From an uncultured Bartonella sp. (GTDB taxonomy: Bacteria > Pseudomonadota > Alphaproteobacteria > Rhizobiales > Rhizobiaceae): DNA of 64,000 nt. The stretch is taken from assembly GCF_945277285.1 (NCBI RefSeq), contig NZ_CALYPR010000001.1:806001-870000 (forward strand). Direction: 5' to 3'. The translations under genes were made by a program, and so were the position numbers. How positions within the stretch are numbered: the stretch's first letter is position 1; each line of letters begins with the position of its first letter. Positions 16,349 through 26,094 of this stretch are shown here, in pieces. The notes under the pieces were generated by a model. That model was not told the DNA's origin and did no database searches. It was given only the letters and a program-made list of their open reading frames with translations.

Positions 16349-17923
16349 ATGAATGAGGCACAAGAGGTCGCGCGGCGCCGTACATTTGCGATCATCGCGC
16401 ACCCGGATGCCGGCAAAACGACGTTGACAGAAAAACTGCTGCTGTTTGGCGGAGCCATCCAGCTTGCAGGTGAAGTCAAAGCCAAAAAAGACCGTATCCA
16501 GACGCGTTCTGATTGGATGAAGATTGAACGTGAGCGTGGTATTTCGGTTGTCACTTCGGTGATGACTTTTGAATATGCCGATCATATTTTCAATCTTCTT
16601 GACACTCCCGGGCACGAAGACTTTGCCGATGACACCTATCGTACGTTAACCGCTGTTGACAGTGCTGTTATGGTTCTTGATGGTGCGCGCGGTATCGAGC
16701 CCAGAACCTTGAAGCTGTTTGAGGTCTGTCGTATGCGTGACATTCCGATTGTGACTTTTGTCAACAAAATGGATCGCGAAGCCCTCGACCCGTTGGAAAT
16801 TCTGGACGAAATCGAAGATAAGCTCGCACTTGATACCGCTCCCGTTACATGGCCTATCGGCTCGGGTAAAAACTTTGCCGGCAGCTTTGACCTCCATAAC
16901 AATCTTGTGCGCCAAAAGGATGAAGAAAAAACACCTCGTGCCGTAAAAGGGCCTGAAGAAGCAGCACTTTTACTTCCTGAAAACGACCGTGCAGCTTTTG
17001 TCGAAGGTGTGGTTCTTGCCCGTGATGCCTGTAAAAAGTTTGATCTTAAATCATTCCGTGAAGGCCAGATGACTCCTGTCTATTTCGGTTCGGCTTTGCG
17101 CAATTATGGTGTGCGCGATCTTATTGATGCGCTTGTTGCCTATGGCCCAAGTCCACGTGCTCAGGTAGCCGACACGCGTGTTGTTGAAGCAACTGAACCC
17201 AAAATGACTGGCTTCGTTTTCAAAATCCAGGCCAATATGGACCCTAACCATCGTGATCGTATAGCATTTTTGCGTGTTTGCTCGGGGATTTTATCAAGGG
17301 GTATGAAAGCAAAATTGGTGCGCACGGGTAAGCCTATGACCTTGTCAGCGCCGCAATTTTTCTTTGCCCGTTCACGCCAGATTGCCGATGAGGCTTATGC
17401 CGGTGACGTGGTAGGAATTCCTAACCACGGGACGTTACGCATTGGCGATACATTGACAGAAGGCGAGGATATTCTCTTCAAAGGCGTTCCCAATTTTGCA
17501 CCTGAAATACTCCGGCGTGTCCGTTTGGGTGACCCGATGAAAGCCAAGAAACTCAAAGAAGCCTTGCAACAAATGGCCGAAGAAGGTGTCGTACAATTGT
17601 TTATGCCGGATGACGGTTCCCCTTCGATTGTCGGCGTCATAGGCGCCTTGCAGATTGATGTCCTCACTGAACGGTTAAAAGCGGAATATTCATTGCCCGT
17701 TGGCTTTGAACCGGCACGTTTTACTGTTTGCCGCTGGATTTCAGCTGATGATAAGACCGATCTAGACAAGTTTATAGCCACACATCGTGACGCGATAGCT
17801 TCCGATCTAGATGGCGACCCGGTTTTTCTGGCTGAAAATAATTTTTCGCTCAACTATGAAGCCGAGCGGTCGCCCAAAATAAATTTTGCCACTGTCAAAG
17901 ATTATCAGATACGAAACAGCTAA
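16349..17923 (+). CDS. prfC: Peptide chain release factor 3
   Basis: This 524-residue translational GTPase has G1 AHPDAGKT at residues 17-24, G3 DTPGHEDF near residue 88 and G4 NKMD near residue 142. The C-terminal RF3-specific domain includes the segment near YSLPVGFEPA. RF3 ejects RF1 or RF2 from the ribosome after termination and helps in quality control. The start is ATG 16349 with AGGAG eight bases upstream. Length and the absence of the EF-G domain IV separate it from EF-G. It lies alone between lysK and a convergent XRE regulator. Confidence 0.96.
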   Translation: MNEAQEVARRRTFAIIAHPDAGKTTLTEKLLLFGGAIQLAGEVKAKKDRIQTRSDWMKIERERGISVVTSVMTFEYADHIFNLLDTPGHEDFADDTYRTLTAVDSAVMVLDGARGIEPRTLKLFEVCRMRDIPIVTFVNKMDREALDPLEILDEIEDKLALDTAPVTWPIGSGKNFAGSFDLHNNLVRQKDEEKTPRAVKGPEEAALLLPENDRAAFVEGVVLARDACKKFDLKSFREGQMTPVYFGSALRNYGVRDLIDALVAYGPSPRAQVADTRVVEATEPKMTGFVFKIQANMDPNHRDRIAFLRVCSGILSRGMKAKLVRTGKPMTLSAPQFFFARSRQIADEAYAGDVVGIPNHGTLRIGDTLTEGEDILFKGVPNFAPEILRRVRLGDPMKAKKLKEALQQMAEEGVVQLFMPDDGSPSIVGVIGALQIDVLTERLKAEYSLPVGFEPARFTVCRWISADDKTDLDKFIATHRDAIASDLDGDPVFLAENNFSLNYEAERSPKINFATVKDYQIRNS

Positions 17924-17944
17924 CTTTTTAAAAAAACAAGAAAT

Positions 17945-17965
17945 ACAGGTTCACCCTGTTTTTTT
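17945..17965 (+). terminator. Probable terminator of prfC
   Basis: A short 5-bp stem, ACAGG at 17945-17949 and CCTGT at 17955-17959, is followed directly by a run of seven T. An A-run upstream could pair with the T-run and extend the stem. Confidence 0.55.
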
Positions 17966-18103
17966 CACCTATTTTAGTCGAAATGGGCGAAAAGCGACGA
18001 GATTTAGCAATAAATCTCGTCCCACTTTACTCCCGTAAAATCGATATATTTTAAAAATGTTATGACCGCAAAAAACGTTTCAATCTTCAAAAAGAGATTT
18101 CTG

Positions 18104-18436
18104 TCACTCAATTTTATTTTTGGCACTCAATGAAACTGAAGGATTGTTTATCGCTTTTATAAAGTCTTCAAGACTGATATTTAAAAAATCGAGAAACGTT
18201 ATCAAGCGCGAAACGGCGATGCGATCCAAGCCCTTTTCATATTTTTGAATTTGTTGGGGACTAATACATGCAACATTGGCCAGTTCTGTTTGAGTAACGC
18301 CATTTTTTTTTCGAAAATAGCGTAACAAATTCCCAATTTTTTGATTGTTTTCTATCTCGTTATGCCGCAATTTTTGAATATTTTGGTTAGAACTGTTGCT
18401 TAATACGTTATCACCACGTTCCCTATGATTTTTCAT
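18104..18436 (-). CDS. XRE-family helix-turn-helix regulator
   Basis: This 110-residue protein has a polar N-terminal stretch and a Cro/C1-type HTH at about residues 33-90: IGNLLRYFRKKNGVTQTELANVACISPQQIQKYEKG, with the Q-T-E-L-A turn and the recognition helix I-S-P-Q-Q-I-Q-K-Y-E, as in the SinR/phage-repressor group. This domain resembles chromosomal XRE regulators of Hyphomicrobiales. The start is the ATG at 18436; the TTG one codon upstream is less likely. No partner toxin gene or phage gene is next to it. Upstream lies a 686-bp gene-poor region, which may hold its operator or target. Its AT-rich composition differs from neighbouring housekeeping genes, so recent acquisition is possible. 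Confidence 0.85.
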   Translation of the reverse strand: MKNHRERGDNVLSNSSNQNIQKLRHNEIENNQKIGNLLRYFRKKNGVTQTELANVACISPQQIQKYEKGLDRIAVSRLITFLDFLNISLEDFIKAINNPSVSLSAKNKIE

Positions 18437-18439
18437 CAA

Positions 18440-19125
18440 CTAATCCCGCTAAATTTAAGAATATATATCTTTAGTCATCTTTTCGGATTTTTTACGACAC
18501 AAAAAAATGATCTAAGTTTATTTTAAACCACACACCCGTTGAAGTATTAAGTTCGCGCGATACCCCAACTCGTGAGGATATCGCTTCATTTAGGTTCAAA
18601 CTGCAAAAGCTCGCACTTCCCATAAATGTAAGTAATGTCATGGCAGAATAATCTTGATCTCGCAAGTAGGAGTTATTCTAAATTAGAGAAAAAATGCAAT
18701 AAAGCAGTTAATTAAACTGTTTAGCTTGATGTTTTCTTATAAAGGACCAATCGGCAACGTTTTTATTGCCAGACAATATCAAGGCGAAAGTGGAACTATC
18801 ATACAAGTTATAAAATTATAAAAGTTTTTAATTGAGAATAGGGCGATGGTGGTACCGAGACCAATAATTTATTTTAGAGTAAAAAATTGGAGCGTTTTCA
18901 AAAAAACACTTTGAAAAAGGAAATTTTCTGCTTGTTTGCTATATCTTTTTGCAACGTTCCATTAGCGATTTTTCTTTTGCCTAGTCATTGGTTATTTCAA
19001 CTATAAGTTCGAGCATTTCGCCGCTCGAATGAAAAATATCGAGTTGGCGAAAATAGGCAATAACTATTGAAGAGCAAAGCACCAAAACTAGACGGTGCCA
19101 GCTTAAAATAAAATATCAAGACCGA
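18440..19125. other. Gene-poor stretch of 686 bp with hairpins
   Basis: The longest gene-free stretch in the window, between the 5' end of the XRE gene and the 3' end of trxA. It includes an inverted repeat GCGATA/TATCGC at 18557-18584 and a compound structure at 18978-19060: outer TTGCCTA/TAGGCAA, inner TTTCGCC/GGCGAAA enclosing CTCGA/TCGAG, and a competing TTCGAGC/GCTCGAA. Nearest trxA, GCACC/GGTGC at 19079-19099 may end the trxA transcript. I see no supported protein gene; a small RNA or decayed gene remnant is possible. Confidence 0.4.
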
Positions 19126-19449
19126 TTAGCGGATGCCGTCTTTGATCCAATCCAACAAACGGCTTTTTGGGGCAGCACCAACCATATTGGAAACAATCTC
19201 GCCATTATTGAACAGCAACAATGTCGGAATTGAACGAACGCCGAACTGGGTTGCAAGTTCAGGATTTTCGTCAATATTGATTTTTGCGACTTTCACCTTT
19301 CCCTGTAATTCGGTCGCAATTTCCTCAAGCGAGGGCGCTATCATCTTGCACGGACCGCACCATTCAGCCCAGAAGTCTACAACAACAGGTTCCGCCGACT
19401 TTAGCACGTCATTTTCAAAATTGCTTGTATCGACTTTTACAGTGCTCAT
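19126..19449 (-). CDS. trxA: Thioredoxin 1
   Basis: This 107-residue classical thioredoxin has the redox centre W30-C31-G32-P33-C34 in [14 protein letters not shown] and the cis-proline segment RSIPTLLLF near residue 76. It is cytoplasmic, with no signal peptide, and reduces protein disulfides at the expense of NADPH through thioredoxin reductase. The start ATG 19449 has AAAGGAT upstream. It lies 79 bp downstream of addA on the same strand; the addAB-trxA order is common in Rhizobiales, so part of its expression may come from read-through. Confidence 0.97.
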   Translation of the reverse strand: MSTVKVDTSNFENDVLKSAEPVVVDFWAEWCGPCKMIAPSLEEIATELQGKVKVAKINIDENPELATQFGVRSIPTLLLFNNGEIVSNMVGAAPKSRLLDWIKDGIR

Positions 19450-19528
19450 TGATCTATCCTTTGTGATTCCAATTTACCTAAATCTGGCGTGCTAGAGCGG
19501 TTCCGTCAAGAGAAAGCTTGACCTGTCT

Positions 19529-22500
19529 TTATTCCATCGGTGAAATTGTTTTTTCCCTACACAGGATTGAATCAAGTTTTTTCCCTTCCAGTTCGAAAAT
19601 TTTTGGCCCATCACTATAGACAAGAAGCGTGGTAACGGTCTTTTTGGGATGGATATTCATTAATAGTTTGCGGTAAAGTGCCATTTGCAGCATATAGCTT
19701 TCAGGAATTCCTTTATCACTTTTTGGAGCGCGACCCGTTTTAAAGTCTCCTAGAACAATGGTATTATCGCTATCATTGAGACGGTCGATTTGCCCAGAAA
19801 CAGCGTATTTTTTTCCTCTGATCTCGACAATGCCCATTAAGGTGACTTCGGCACGCGCTTCCTTAGCAAACAAAGGTTGTAATAATTTGTCTTCCATCAC
19901 CCGGAAAGTCTGTCTCAGTGCATCTTCCCTTTGTTCATCGCTCCAATCCAAAGCGGCTTTTTTCAAATAGGCACGCGCCAGAGCTTTTTTCTCATTGTCT
20001 CTGCATTGCGGCAAATATTGCAACAAACGGTGAATAATAGTGCCCCGTTCAATCGCGAAAGAAGAATTACCAGACTTTTCGCCCAATACTGGTGATATAT
20101 CGAGCATATTTTGTGTTGCTGGAGCGTTTTCATCAATATCGAGCGACGCACCTGACGGAGTTAACGGCCTGGGTAAATCGACTTCCGGTGCCATAGGCGT
20201 GCGAAAATAGGAAGGTAAAGACGGAATTGACAAGACTTGATCTTCTTCATCTTTGCTTGTTTTACGCGCGTCACGTTTCTCATCAACACAATAGCGCCAT
20301 GCTTTGATATCGGGAGATGGGCCGTCTATCTCGACCGAATGAGGCTTTAGTGCATCGCCGACAATTGCGCTCCATGTCCCATCAACTTTATTTTTGCCGC
20401 GATATCCGCAAATAATGAGGCGGTCTTCTGCCCGCGTCATACCGACATAAAGAAGGCGACGATATTCTTCTGCGGCTTTTTCTTTTAAGTGACCAATATA
20501 GTCATCCCCGAATGAAGTCTTGAGCTCTTTCAAAGGTTGCCACAAAAAACATTTTTTACCTTCTTGATCTATTTCAATGAATTTCGGCTCGTGTTGCGAA
20601 TTCCAGATACGCGCCCCTGAATCAACCAGAAATACAATTGCGCTTTCAAGTCCCTTGGCCGCGTGAACGGTCATGATACGTACTTCTTCGCGGTTCTGGT
20701 CAAGTTCGCGTTTGATTTCCGGATCGGATGCTTTGATGGTCTCCAGAAATGCCTGCAAACCGGGCAGACCGGTTTTCTGGATAGAGAGGGTGTAATCCAT
20801 GAACGCATCAAGCACATCATTGGCTTCAGAACCCAAACGTGCGAGGATTTTTGCACGCCCCTGATCCTTGCTCAAAATATGGCTGTAAAATTCAAAGACC
20901 GGTGATTTATCCGCAAGATTTCGATATTTGTGTAAAAAAGCCAATATGGTTTCAAAATTGGCATTTTCGTGCGCATGGGCTTTCAAACTGTCAAACAATG
21001 TCCCTTCGCGGTTTGCAGCAATCAAATAAAGATCATCCTCGGTTAAAGAAAAAAGCGGGCTTTTCAGCACCGATGCCAAAGAGAGATCATCTTTCGGCTG
21101 TAAAACAAAACGGGCAAGAGCCATCAAATCGCGTACCGCAATGTGGCTTGTCAGGCGTAACCGATCAGCACCGGCAACAGGAACATTGCGATTTTTTAAC
21201 GCTCGCGCCAAAGCTGGCACAAACTGGTCGCGCTTTCTTACCAAGACCATAATGTCACTGGCTTTCACGCGTCTTCCTTGCCCCTGAAGCATTTCATGAT
21301 GGCTAAGCCAACGCTCAATGGTTGCTGCAATTTCTTCGGCAAGACGCACCGCCGGCGCATGAAGCTGGTCGACAGGTTCACGCCAATCTTCAGGTTCCTC
21401 GACAATATCGGGGGTCAGATTATCCCATATTAAAACTTCGCCCGGATCATTGACCCGCACCGGTTCATGGACAGTGTTGATATTTTCGGCAGATAGGCCC
21501 TTGAAATTTTCCGGCTTTGCAAAAACCAGATCGACACTTTTTAGAACATCTGCTGTTGAACGAAAGGAAAAATCAAGACGGATACGTTGGAATGGTTTGT
21601 GGACAGCCAGGGCCTTCTTTTCAATAATGCGCCCATTAACATCAAAATCTTCCGGTACAGCCCCTTGAAAAGAATAGATAGACTGCTTTTCGTCCCCAAC
21701 TGCAAAAACTGTCCGATCAACTTCTCTTTGCCCTTTTCCGACATAAAATTCCTGTGCCAGAAGCTGCACAATTTGCCATTGGGCGGGGCTGGTATCCTGT
21801 GCCTCATCTACCAGAATATGGTCTATGCCTCGATCAAGCTTATATTGCACCCACTCACCTGCACCTTTGCGCTTTAAAAGATTAAGCGCGCGGTCAATCA
21901 GGTCATCAAAATCAAGCAAACCTTCAGCTTTTTTCAAATTTTCGTAGCGTGTCAAGAGACGATAACACAGTTGAAAGGCTGCTAGATTAAGCGGAACCAG
22001 ACGGACCCGACGCAATTTATCAAGAAACATGGCAAGTTTTTCTTGCCGTAATTCCAGATCTGCTTGTAACCATGGCAATTCATCAAGAAGTTTTTTAGAG
22101 GCAAGATTTTTGATCGATCGCGGTTTTCCGGAAGTAAAATAGGCTGTTTCAACATATTCTACTATTTGATTGTCCGTTGAAGTTTCAACCAGCGATAATT
22201 GTTCAACAAAATTCTGGCTGTAGCTATGACCAATTTCTTTGAATGCAGCAATGGTTTCTGCCGAATGAAGAGCTGTTTCGCGAATTTTATCACTCAGTTT
22301 TTCTTCTGTGTCATCGGGAGAAATCTGCAAAGCTTTTTCCAGAATGTGCTTGCCATCTTTTCCTATCATACGGGCGAGAAATGGCCGCAAAACTTGCCGC
22401 TTTTCAACCGCTTCCGACAACAGGTCATCAAGCCCGCTTTCACCCACTGTTTTTAAAATCAACATCAACGCATCATGCAGAGAGCTATTTTTTTGCAAAT

Positions 22501-23011
22501 AGGCTGTCTCCAGCACATGGCGGCGTGCAGCACTTAAAAACTCGTTGCGTTTAAGGTCATCCATCAATTCGAAATGCCCGGCAATATTGGCTTCCAATGG
22601 AAATTGATGGAGGAGTCCCTCACAAAAAGCGTGAATTGTCTGAATTTTTAATCCACCCGGTGTTTCAAGCGCCCGGGCAAACAATCGGCGTGCTTCATCA
22701 AGCCTTTTTGCATCAGGCTTTTTCCCTTCAAGCTCCAGCAAAACTTCTGTCAATTTGTCATCAGCAAATTCTGTCCAGCTTGAAAGAGTACGAAAAATAC
22801 GGGTCTGCATAACAGCTGCGGCCGCTTTGGTATATGTCAGACATAAGATACGTGCGGGCTCTGTGCCATTAAGCAGAAGTCTTATCACCCGCAAGGTCAA
22901 AACATGGGTTTTACCTGAACCGGCATTGGCCGAAACCCATGCGCTGATTTTCGGGTGGGCTGCCTCGCTTTGTCGATCAAGTGCGGTTTGCGGGATGACC
23001 AATCTGCTCAT
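19529..23011 (-). CDS. addA: Double-strand break repair helicase-nuclease AddA
   Basis: This 1160-residue UvrD-type helicase has Walker A ANAGSGKT at residues 29-36, the conserved GLLDFDDLI segment and the DExx-type helicase motif HILVDEAQDTSPAQW near residue 405, the EVRIMTVHAAKGLE motif V near residue 775, and a C-terminal PD-(D/E)XK nuclease with LGDFKTGRAP near residue 1100. With AddB it resects double-strand breaks for RecA loading, as the alphaproteobacterial counterpart of RecBCD. The ATG overlaps the addB stop by 4 bases, so translation is coupled. It belongs to the divL-tsaE-murU-addB-addA series. Confidence 0.95.
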   Translation of the reverse strand: MSRLVIPQTALDRQSEAAHPKISAWVSANAGSGKTHVLTLRVIRLLLNGTEPARILCLTYTKAAAAVMQTRIFRTLSSWTEFADDKLTEVLLELEGKKPDAKRLDEARRLFARALETPGGLKIQTIHAFCEGLLHQFPLEANIAGHFELMDDLKRNEFLSAARRHVLETAYLQKNSSLHDALMLILKTVGESGLDDLLSEAVEKRQVLRPFLARMIGKDGKHILEKALQISPDDTEEKLSDKIRETALHSAETIAAFKEIGHSYSQNFVEQLSLVETSTDNQIVEYVETAYFTSGKPRSIKNLASKKLLDELPWLQADLELRQEKLAMFLDKLRRVRLVPLNLAAFQLCYRLLTRYENLKKAEGLLDFDDLIDRALNLLKRKGAGEWVQYKLDRGIDHILVDEAQDTSPAQWQIVQLLAQEFYVGKGQREVDRTVFAVGDEKQSIYSFQGAVPEDFDVNGRIIEKKALAVHKPFQRIRLDFSFRSTADVLKSVDLVFAKPENFKGLSAENINTVHEPVRVNDPGEVLIWDNLTPDIVEEPEDWREPVDQLHAPAVRLAEEIAATIERWLSHHEMLQGQGRRVKASDIMVLVRKRDQFVPALARALKNRNVPVAGADRLRLTSHIAVRDLMALARFVLQPKDDLSLASVLKSPLFSLTEDDLYLIAANREGTLFDSLKAHAHENANFETILAFLHKYRNLADKSPVFEFYSHILSKDQGRAKILARLGSEANDVLDAFMDYTLSIQKTGLPGLQAFLETIKASDPEIKRELDQNREEVRIMTVHAAKGLESAIVFLVDSGARIWNSQHEPKFIEIDQEGKKCFLWQPLKELKTSFGDDYIGHLKEKAAEEYRRLLYVGMTRAEDRLIICGYRGKNKVDGTWSAIVGDALKPHSVEIDGPSPDIKAWRYCVDEKRDARKTSKDEEDQVLSIPSLPSYFRTPMAPEVDLPRPLTPSGASLDIDENAPATQNMLDISPVLGEKSGNSSFAIERGTIIHRLLQYLPQCRDNEKKALARAYLKKAALDWSDEQREDALRQTFRVMEDKLLQPLFAKEARAEVTLMGIVEIRGKKYAVSGQIDRLNDSDNTIVLGDFKTGRAPKSDKGIPESYMLQMALYRKLLMNIHPKKTVTTLLVYSDGPKIFELEGKKLDSILCREKTISPME

Positions 23012-26000
23012 TCGTCACCTACTGTTCCGGAACCGGCCGACCATTCGAGAACCCGTGCCAGATGGTCATAGTCACCCTCATAAGTGGTCAATGACGGCAT
23101 GGCACGCGAAAGATAACCATGGGCGGGATTTTGATAATATAGGATAAGCTCGCCGAGCCTTGTCCAGGCTTCTTCTGAAAGCTCGAAAGCGGTCTTTTTA
23201 GCAGCCTCACAGATGCGTTCTTCTTTAACTGTCCCCCGCGCCGTTAAACGGATATAGGCAAGCTCGACCGGTTTTATATTTTTTAGCGGTAAAAAAGCGT
23301 TTCGCGTTAAAAGCGCTGCTTCCAAAGCCAATTGTGGTGCCATCAAAGTTGCCGCTTGCTTGACTGACGGAGTTGAACCGGTTTTAAAATCTAGAATTTC
23401 GGCAGAATGATCAGCACTTACATCAATACGGTCGGCACGGCCCGAAAGGGTCACACCGCTTGCGGCAACATCAATCGGCCCTGCCGATATCTCCACATAT
23501 CTTTGTCGTGGTGCAAGGGCGCTTTCCCATTCTATAATTGACGGGGCGAGTATTTCAAACCGTGGCCACCATACCGCTTCAACATCAAGTGGAAGTTGCA
23601 TGCGTTCGAACTCGGCTTTAGCAACTTCAAGAAACTTCTCTCGTGCATCCGGCTTTGCCGGATCTATTTTCAATGTTGCAAAAGCGGCAACAATAGCATG
23701 ATAAAGCGTGCCGCGTTCTGCAACAGAGGGGTCGTGGATCAGCTCTTCAAGCGGCTTCAGGCGCAAAACTTTCCTGGCATAGATCGCATAAGGGTCACGC
23801 CGCAATGTTTCAATTTCAGTCACCGAAAAATGCTTCGGCCGCTTTGATAAAGGTGGCTTGGGACAAGGCTGGGCAATAAAAGCAATGCTTTCGCGGTGAT
23901 CAAGTTCACGCGCCCAATGAACAAAGACACGCCCGCGCAAACGCATATCATTACTAACTTTGTCACCCACAACTGTCTGGAGTCTTTGCAACCAGCGCGA
24001 GGGAACCGATGGCGCGTTATCAGCTCTTAAAGCCCTACTCATAATAACTTTATCCATGCCCATTGCCATCTGAAAATCATGGGCAGCCAAACCCGTGCGC
24101 CGTTCCGGCGGGTCAAGCGTCAATGTCATTTTCATTGGCCGCGACATGAAAGGATCATTACGCGCGGTTTGCGGCCAAGACCCTTCATTAAGACCGCCGA
24201 TAACCATTGTATCGACCGTTTGCAACCGCGATTCCAGAGCACCCCAAATAAAAAGTCGCGGGTGTCCGCCAGCAGAGGGACTGACCGAGCGCGCTGCCAT
24301 CAAGGCTTCAACAATAGCCGGCCACTCTGAAATATCAAAGGTAAGACCAGACTGATCGGCAACAAGATCGCGCAACAGTAAAGCAATGGCTTTTCCGGCT
24401 TCGCCGGCATAAAGCGCATCAACAGAGCCTTGATCATTACGGCCAAAATTCTCAAAAATCTCGGTAGTGGCGCGTGCTACCTCGTTGACGGACACCGGCT
24501 CGGTTTTTTCCATGAGCTTGACCATTGGCTGAACTGCTTTGACGAGCAAGGAAGCAAGATCTCTTGCTTCCTCTATCATATCGGTGTCGATGTCCTTATT
24601 CTGGTTTTCATCAGTCGTAAGTGCCATCAGCCGCGCTTCAACAAATTGATCGCAAGCGGCAATATTGATGCGACCGGTGCCGCCACGAAGCGCAAATAAC
24701 TCGAACCGTTCGGCTATTTTGCGTAAATTTTCTCGCTCAAGCCCAAGACAAGTAAGAGGGTGTTTTAAAAGAGAGAGAAAAGCCACAGGATCACCAGGTT
24801 GAAACAGGCTTTGCAAAATGAGCCGCAGCAATGTTGCAGGCAAAACTTCACTTAACGGTACACCACCGGAATCATTGGCTTCTATACCAAAACGTTTGAG
24901 TTCGGCAACAACACGGCGGGCAAGGTTTCTGTCGCCGGTCACAAGAGCAGCCGTTTTTTTCTTCTCCTCGATTGCTTGTCGCAAAGCAACGGCTATTGCC
25001 ACCGCCTCCTCACGCTCATTGGCTGCTTCAATTAAAGAAATATCGGCAAAGATATCTTCAAAACCGTTACGGCTCAATGCCGACCACGTGTCGGTGGTGG
25101 CGGCCGGGCGCAATGCTTCCGACAAAATAGCCGAGCGTTTTTTCTTTATCTTTGAAGGTGCACCAATTTCATGAACCACACTTCTTTGAAGTTTCAAGCG
25201 GTCAAAAAGTTTTTTGAAACTGTATTGCGGATGACCAAAAATTGACGGGTCATCATGGGCTTCGTCAAGTGCGGCCCATTGTGCATCATCCATAGCAAGA
25301 TCAAGTCCGGGCAAAACAACAGCACCATTTTCCAGTTGACTGACAACTTTTAACAGATCGGCAACGGCCGGAATCGAGCCATTTGAACCAGCGACAATAA
25401 TTGGTTCACGCGGTTGATTGCGCAACAGCCGTTCAGCTTCGGCACGAATAGCATGATTACGCCATTCTGCCGGATTTTCTTTTTGCCGCTCGGCAAGAAT
25501 AGCCGGCCAGCTTTTGGTTACGATTTCAAGAAAATCAAGGGTTACCTGCCACCATTCGGCAACCATATCAGAAGCAATATCTTGCAGTTTCGACCAATCG
25601 GCCGATTCTGTTTCAACTTCGTCCATAAGCCGCGCTAGATCTTCGGCAAGCCAAATGGCGTCGGCCGTATTTGCCGGAATAATTATATTTTCGCTCCCGA
25701 ATAGCGAGCGAACATGGGCGGGCAAATTTTCTCGCCACGGGCGAATAAGACGCGCCAATAATAATAGTCGTTCGAGATCACCAATCTTCGGATTGAGCGA
25801 TAAGGCTGCTGCTCCATTATCAAGAAAGAACGCCGTATCCTCATCAACATCACCAAGAGGACGGATCGTCGGCAAGAAACTTGATTGATTTGCGCTCATT
25901 TCGACAAAGCATGAACGTAAAGCGCGCGCCGCACGACGGGTTGGAACGTAGATAAGCGTATCGGCCAAAGCCTTCTGGATGTTGCCGCCTCTGCCAAAAT

Positions 26001-26094
26001 TTTCTATCAACCGGCCGGAAAGAAGGGCATCAACAAAAGTTGGTAGAAATGATGCACCGGCGGAAATAGAAAATAGTTTTGGCCCAACTTTCAC
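23008..26094 (-). CDS. addB: Double-strand break repair protein AddB
   Basis: This 1028-residue protein is the alphaproteobacterial AddB subunit. It is helicase-like in fold but lacks a clear Walker A, as is usual for this lineage, with the YVPTRRAARALR segment near residue 50 and VIGGLNEGSWP near residue 640. A C-terminal nuclease domain carries GTLYHAIV and the catalytic ILDFKTGS segment near residue 905. It partners AddA in end resection. It starts with GTG at 26094, which overlaps the murU stop by 4 bases and has a G-rich GGGGGGAGA ribosome site. No frameshift or gap is seen. Confidence 0.93.
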   Translation of the reverse strand: MKVGPKLFSISAGASFLPTFVDALLSGRLIENFGRGGNIQKALADTLIYVPTRRAARALRSCFVEMSANQSSFLPTIRPLGDVDEDTAFFLDNGAAALSLNPKIGDLERLLLLARLIRPWRENLPAHVRSLFGSENIIIPANTADAIWLAEDLARLMDEVETESADWSKLQDIASDMVAEWWQVTLDFLEIVTKSWPAILAERQKENPAEWRNHAIRAEAERLLRNQPREPIIVAGSNGSIPAVADLLKVVSQLENGAVVLPGLDLAMDDAQWAALDEAHDDPSIFGHPQYSFKKLFDRLKLQRSVVHEIGAPSKIKKKRSAILSEALRPAATTDTWSALSRNGFEDIFADISLIEAANEREEAVAIAVALRQAIEEKKKTAALVTGDRNLARRVVAELKRFGIEANDSGGVPLSEVLPATLLRLILQSLFQPGDPVAFLSLLKHPLTCLGLERENLRKIAERFELFALRGGTGRINIAACDQFVEARLMALTTDENQNKDIDTDMIEEARDLASLLVKAVQPMVKLMEKTEPVSVNEVARATTEIFENFGRNDQGSVDALYAGEAGKAIALLLRDLVADQSGLTFDISEWPAIVEALMAARSVSPSAGGHPRLFIWGALESRLQTVDTMVIGGLNEGSWPQTARNDPFMSRPMKMTLTLDPPERRTGLAAHDFQMAMGMDKVIMSRALRADNAPSVPSRWLQRLQTVVGDKVSNDMRLRGRVFVHWARELDHRESIAFIAQPCPKPPLSKRPKHFSVTEIETLRRDPYAIYARKVLRLKPLEELIHDPSVAERGTLYHAIVAAFATLKIDPAKPDAREKFLEVAKAEFERMQLPLDVEAVWWPRFEILAPSIIEWESALAPRQRYVEISAGPIDVAASGVTLSGRADRIDVSADHSAEILDFKTGSTPSVKQAATLMAPQLALEAALLTRNAFLPLKNIKPVELAYIRLTARGTVKEERICEAAKKTAFELSEEAWTRLGELILYYQNPAHGYLSRAMPSLTTYEGDYDHLARVLEWSAGSGTVGDE

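Noticed and set aside
18492-18623. 43-codon minus-strand frame in the gene-poor stretch, beginning with ATG 18623
   Set aside because: It has a plausible amino acid mix but no ribosome site, no recognised family and no support from a neighbour. It may be a remnant.
19480-19510. Fragment resembling another rhizobial intergenic repeat (CTAGAGCGGTTCCG) near the trxA start
   Set aside because: It is only about a dozen bases long and lacks the inverted arms, so it is not a supportable repeat.
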